A stretch of DNA of 64,000 nt. Origin: Leguminivora glycinivorella (Eukaryota; Arthropoda; Insecta; Lepidoptera; Tortricidae). Below, one piece after another: positions 61,397-64,000 of this stretch. Below the pieces are notes generated by a model. It ran no database searches, was not told where the DNA came from, and saw only the letters and a list, made by a program, of their open reading frames with translations. Numbering within the stretch: position 1 is the stretch's first letter; every line of letters starts with the position of its first letter. The translations under genes were made by a program, and so were the position numbers. Location of the stretch: assembly GCF_023078275.1 (NCBI RefSeq), contig NC_062978.1:7826585-7890584 (forward strand), given 5' to 3'.

Positions 61397-63275
61397 AAAA
61401 AAAATGTACATAAAGCGGTAAGTAAAAGATAAATGAATGTTTGTTTCGATGAGTACCCACAAATTAACGTAAAAGTCCTCCGGCCGGAAAGCGTCAAATT
61501 CCAGGCCCCAGGCTGACAAGCCCCTAATCACTAATGAGTCTAATGACAAATACATAGCAAAAAGTAGGACAAAATACTTCTAAAAATGTCATTTATAAAT
61601 TGAGCATGCCAGCAACTGGGTTGCCCAACTATGCACTTTTGCAGCTGCTCATGTACATACCTCAATATTTATAAGGCGAGCTATTGAAAGATTTAAACGA
61701 CATTTTCCTCCGTACAAACATCCTAAAAACGCTATATAATACAATACATCATTAACGCGCTGCTGTAGTGAAATGTAATAAAAGCATGACAAGACAAGAA
61801 ATAGCGTCGTCTGACGAGTCTTTGGTAACAAGTGTGAAGCAAATCTTGAAGAAGCTATTTGCTATTTCCCTTGACATTATACCTACTCCAATAGTACGGG
61901 CGGTTTGCAAGCAAAGGTCGTTTTAAATGCTAAGGTACAATATTTCTGTACCACGTATTCCGTAATGAATAGGTTCAAAGTTATTAAAAATAAATGTAAC
62001 TTAAAGTAAGATTTAATTAGAGTTTAGATTATACGTAAGTATGTTCCCAAAATTTTTCTTTTACAAAGAGCAAGTTTTTCTTTTACTAAGAAAAGGTTGA
62101 AATTTTGAAAACGTAGGGCTTTTCGTGCCATAGACAATTTGAATTTCACGTAATTTTTAGTGACAAGCTTTGCATGATCGTAAACTTATAGGTACCTCTA
62201 CCTATTGATACAAGTGCTCGTGCTCAAAGCAACAAGAGCAACGAATGCAGACTAGCAAATCCAGTGTAACTATGCTGTTTTGTTCGTCGTTTGTCAAAGG
62301 TGCAAGGATGTCAGGCCGGGCCGGAGAGGGGGCAGGGCTATAGTGCAGCCTCCTCGGTGCAACGACCTCGTGCACTGCACAGCCTCCCGGCCCGCCGCTA
62401 CCAATGCATACCGTTCCGTGCACCACGCTCATTGACACGTCGCTAAACAACCACATTACATACAGTAGGCAGATATATCGAAGCGACTAACTCTCGCCAA
62501 TATCTCAACATGTCTATTGCCAAGGCGTTAGAGCTTGTTCAGATATTATTAAGCGCCTCAACAGCTCTGATATATCTGATGGATAAATGTACACGCGCAA
62601 GATTAAGCACCAACGACCGACTAAACCTTTCTACCCAATCTTCTGTTACATAAATACCGGCTAGCCTCAAAAGATACCGCAATGCAATTAATTCGATAAT
62701 TGAATGAACTGTAATTTTACCATATTACAGACACATTATTTAAATAAATATGCATATTTTTTAGTAGGTACAAAGTGAAAGTAACAAAACGGTTGATTAA
62801 AAGTAGCCGTCTAATACAAACTTTGTTACGCAACATCAAATATAATACGTAAGTTTGACTCCCTATTCCTGAAACGTGACACGAGAATGGTTGCTTCAAA
62901 TCTGACTGAGGAATCTTGGAGGCAGATTAGTTCGCAGTTTGCATAACTAATGGAAAACGGCCGCATTGAACTAGATTTGAAAATAGATGAACGTCGCCAT
63001 TGTTCTTTGTGTTTTTGGCCTAGAGGTGTCACAGTTTCTGAGGTCATAGTTGCCGGAATCTATGAGATCAACTTGATATGATTGATGTGGTTATGTACGT
63101 GCAAACCAAACACAGGTACACAGGTGTTAAAAACATTCATTAGTATAATGATTGTTGCGCTAGTGGGTAATACGTGTCTGTGGTAATACTAATTGATAAA
63201 TTGAAAAGTTGGATGTTTCTCAACGGAATAAAATTAAATAGAAACTGTTGGTAAATGGGGCAGGTAGTGTGCGAT

Positions 63276-63345
63276 ATCGGGCGGGTAGCTCAGCGGAGCG
63301 CCCGCGCAGGTGGCGCGGGCGCTCGACCGTGAATCCCGCGGCCCC
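63276..63345 (+). other. GC-rich tRNA-like sequence with strong hairpin
   Basis: GCGGGTAGCTCAGCGG has an A-box-like start and ACCGTGAATCCCGC a weak B-box. Between them GAGCGCCCGCGC and GCGCGGGCGCTC form a perfect 12-bp hairpin with a 5-nt loop (63296-63324). It does not fold as a normal cloverleaf, so it is probably a tRNA-derived or SINE remnant. Confidence 0.3.
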
Positions 63346-63893
63346 GACTAACAACTGTTCCCCTGTTTTTTTTCTCGGTCTAGTCGAGAGCAATGGCCTC
63401 AGCAAAACAGCTTAAAATGCGAAAATCACTCTTTTTGACAATCGTTCTAATCTTGTTCATCGCGGCGATAGCAATAAAAAAACCTGTTCTTCGTTTTGAG
63501 GAAACATTTTAGTTTGTCGGCATGTAGATAATGCCCTGAGATAAGGAATGTAAAGTTCTTACGTGAAACCATTTTGGCTACGGATATAGCAAGGATGCAA
63601 TTAGACAGTTGCATTTAGCATATTATTTCACAATGCCGACATTATTGGATCAATATTGCTAGGAAACGGCAACCAAAACGACGAGGGCGCCTGTTTGATC
63701 GGTGGAGGGAAACGGGATTCATTTCCGGTTAAAACCGGGAAGCCTAGTACCAAGCACGTAGCTAATGAGGGATCGGTTACAACGTTCCCCGACTGAAGCC
63801 AGTAAAAATATGAAAACTAAACCTGAATAGTATCGGTATATCAGGTGTCCAAGCCATCCAATTCTTTAAACCTTTTTGCGGACTTTTATTTCA

Positions 63894-64000
63894 TACTAGC
63901 TTTTGCCCGCGGCTTCGCTCGCGTTAGAAAGAGACAAAAAGTAGCCTATGTCACTCTCCATCCCTTCAACTATCTCCACTTAAAAAATCACGTCAATTCG
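63894..64000 (-). mobile_element. Retroposon 3' end, copy 2, cut by the window edge
   Basis: Reverse-orientation relative of 24776-24955: ACTAGCTTTTGCCCGCGGCT, then CACTCTCCATCCCTTCAAC. Confidence 0.7.

Larger units (their letters stand above)
59086..64000. other. Upstream part of the harmonin locus, no exon identified
   Basis: Mostly AT-rich. A GC-richer patch at 62300-62450 (minus strand: ATGAGCGTGGTGCACGGAAC then GGTATGC) could be a first exon, but its donor phase does not fit the PDZ1 exon, so I do not call it. No harmonin N-domain coding sequence was recognised, so the missing 5' exon(s) probably lie beyond 64000. Confidence 0.45.

Noticed and set aside
62202..62456. Possible harmonin first exon in a GC-richer patch (minus strand)
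   Set aside because: The only good donor (ACG then GTATGC) leaves phase 0, but the PDZ1 exon needs two bases from its upstream neighbour.

Overview
The window is nuclear DNA of a lepidopteran insect (moth or butterfly). The evidence is AT-rich spacer full of TAGGTAC/TACCTAC words, short exons with GT-AG introns, several dispersed repeat families typical of moth genomes (tRNA-headed SINEs, RTE and CR1-like LINE pieces, palindromic MITEs), and protein genes whose best resemblance is to animal families. All genes I can support lie on the minus strand. || Genes, in coordinate order. (1) 595-2887: a complete three-exon gene for a mitochondrial FASTK-family RNA-binding protein (638 aa, FASTKD5-like) ending in a RAP domain. 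(2) 4546-6084: a complete-looking three-exon gene for a 244-aa protein that I do not recognise, with a poly(A) signal at 4514. (3) 8711-59085: eleven exons of one large gene, the insect harmonin (USH1C) homologue. It encodes PDZ1, PDZ2, long disordered linkers, an NGH/KR-rich repeat, a proline run and a C-terminal WH2-like motif. Its 5' end, including any harmonin N-domain, lies outside the window. All exon phases agree across the ten introns. They include a 25-nt microexon, a 12.7-kb intron and a 26.4-kb intron. || The most unusual part of harmonin is the exon that completes PDZ2. Its 3' half is amplified into five 171-bp (57-codon) in-frame tandem units, and each unit ends in the same intact 5' splice site. 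A diverged inverted copy of this exon, with its own splice-site dinucleotides, lies about 3 kb away on the opposite strand. || Repeats fill most of the introns. At 11.4-17.6 kb a nearly intact 5.6-kb CR1-like LINE sits inside a TA-flanked DNA element and is itself hit by a 156-bp MITE. An uninterrupted relative of the outer element at 44.6-45.1 kb shows the empty site. At 27.7-30.0 kb is a 2.3-kb element built from TATAG-type phrases about 20 bp apart, with five 199-bp tandem units. At 48.5-50.7 and 52.9-54.3 kb are two non-autonomous hAT-like elements with 8-bp target duplications and ends packed with self-complementary words. A 121-bp tandem unit occurs at two loci in opposite orientation. 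Many MITEs have readable target-site duplications. || I see no rRNA, CRISPR array, bacterial-type operon or convincing tRNA gene. The tRNA-like stretches are SINE heads or degenerate. All assignments rest on reading the sequence; no database search was run.
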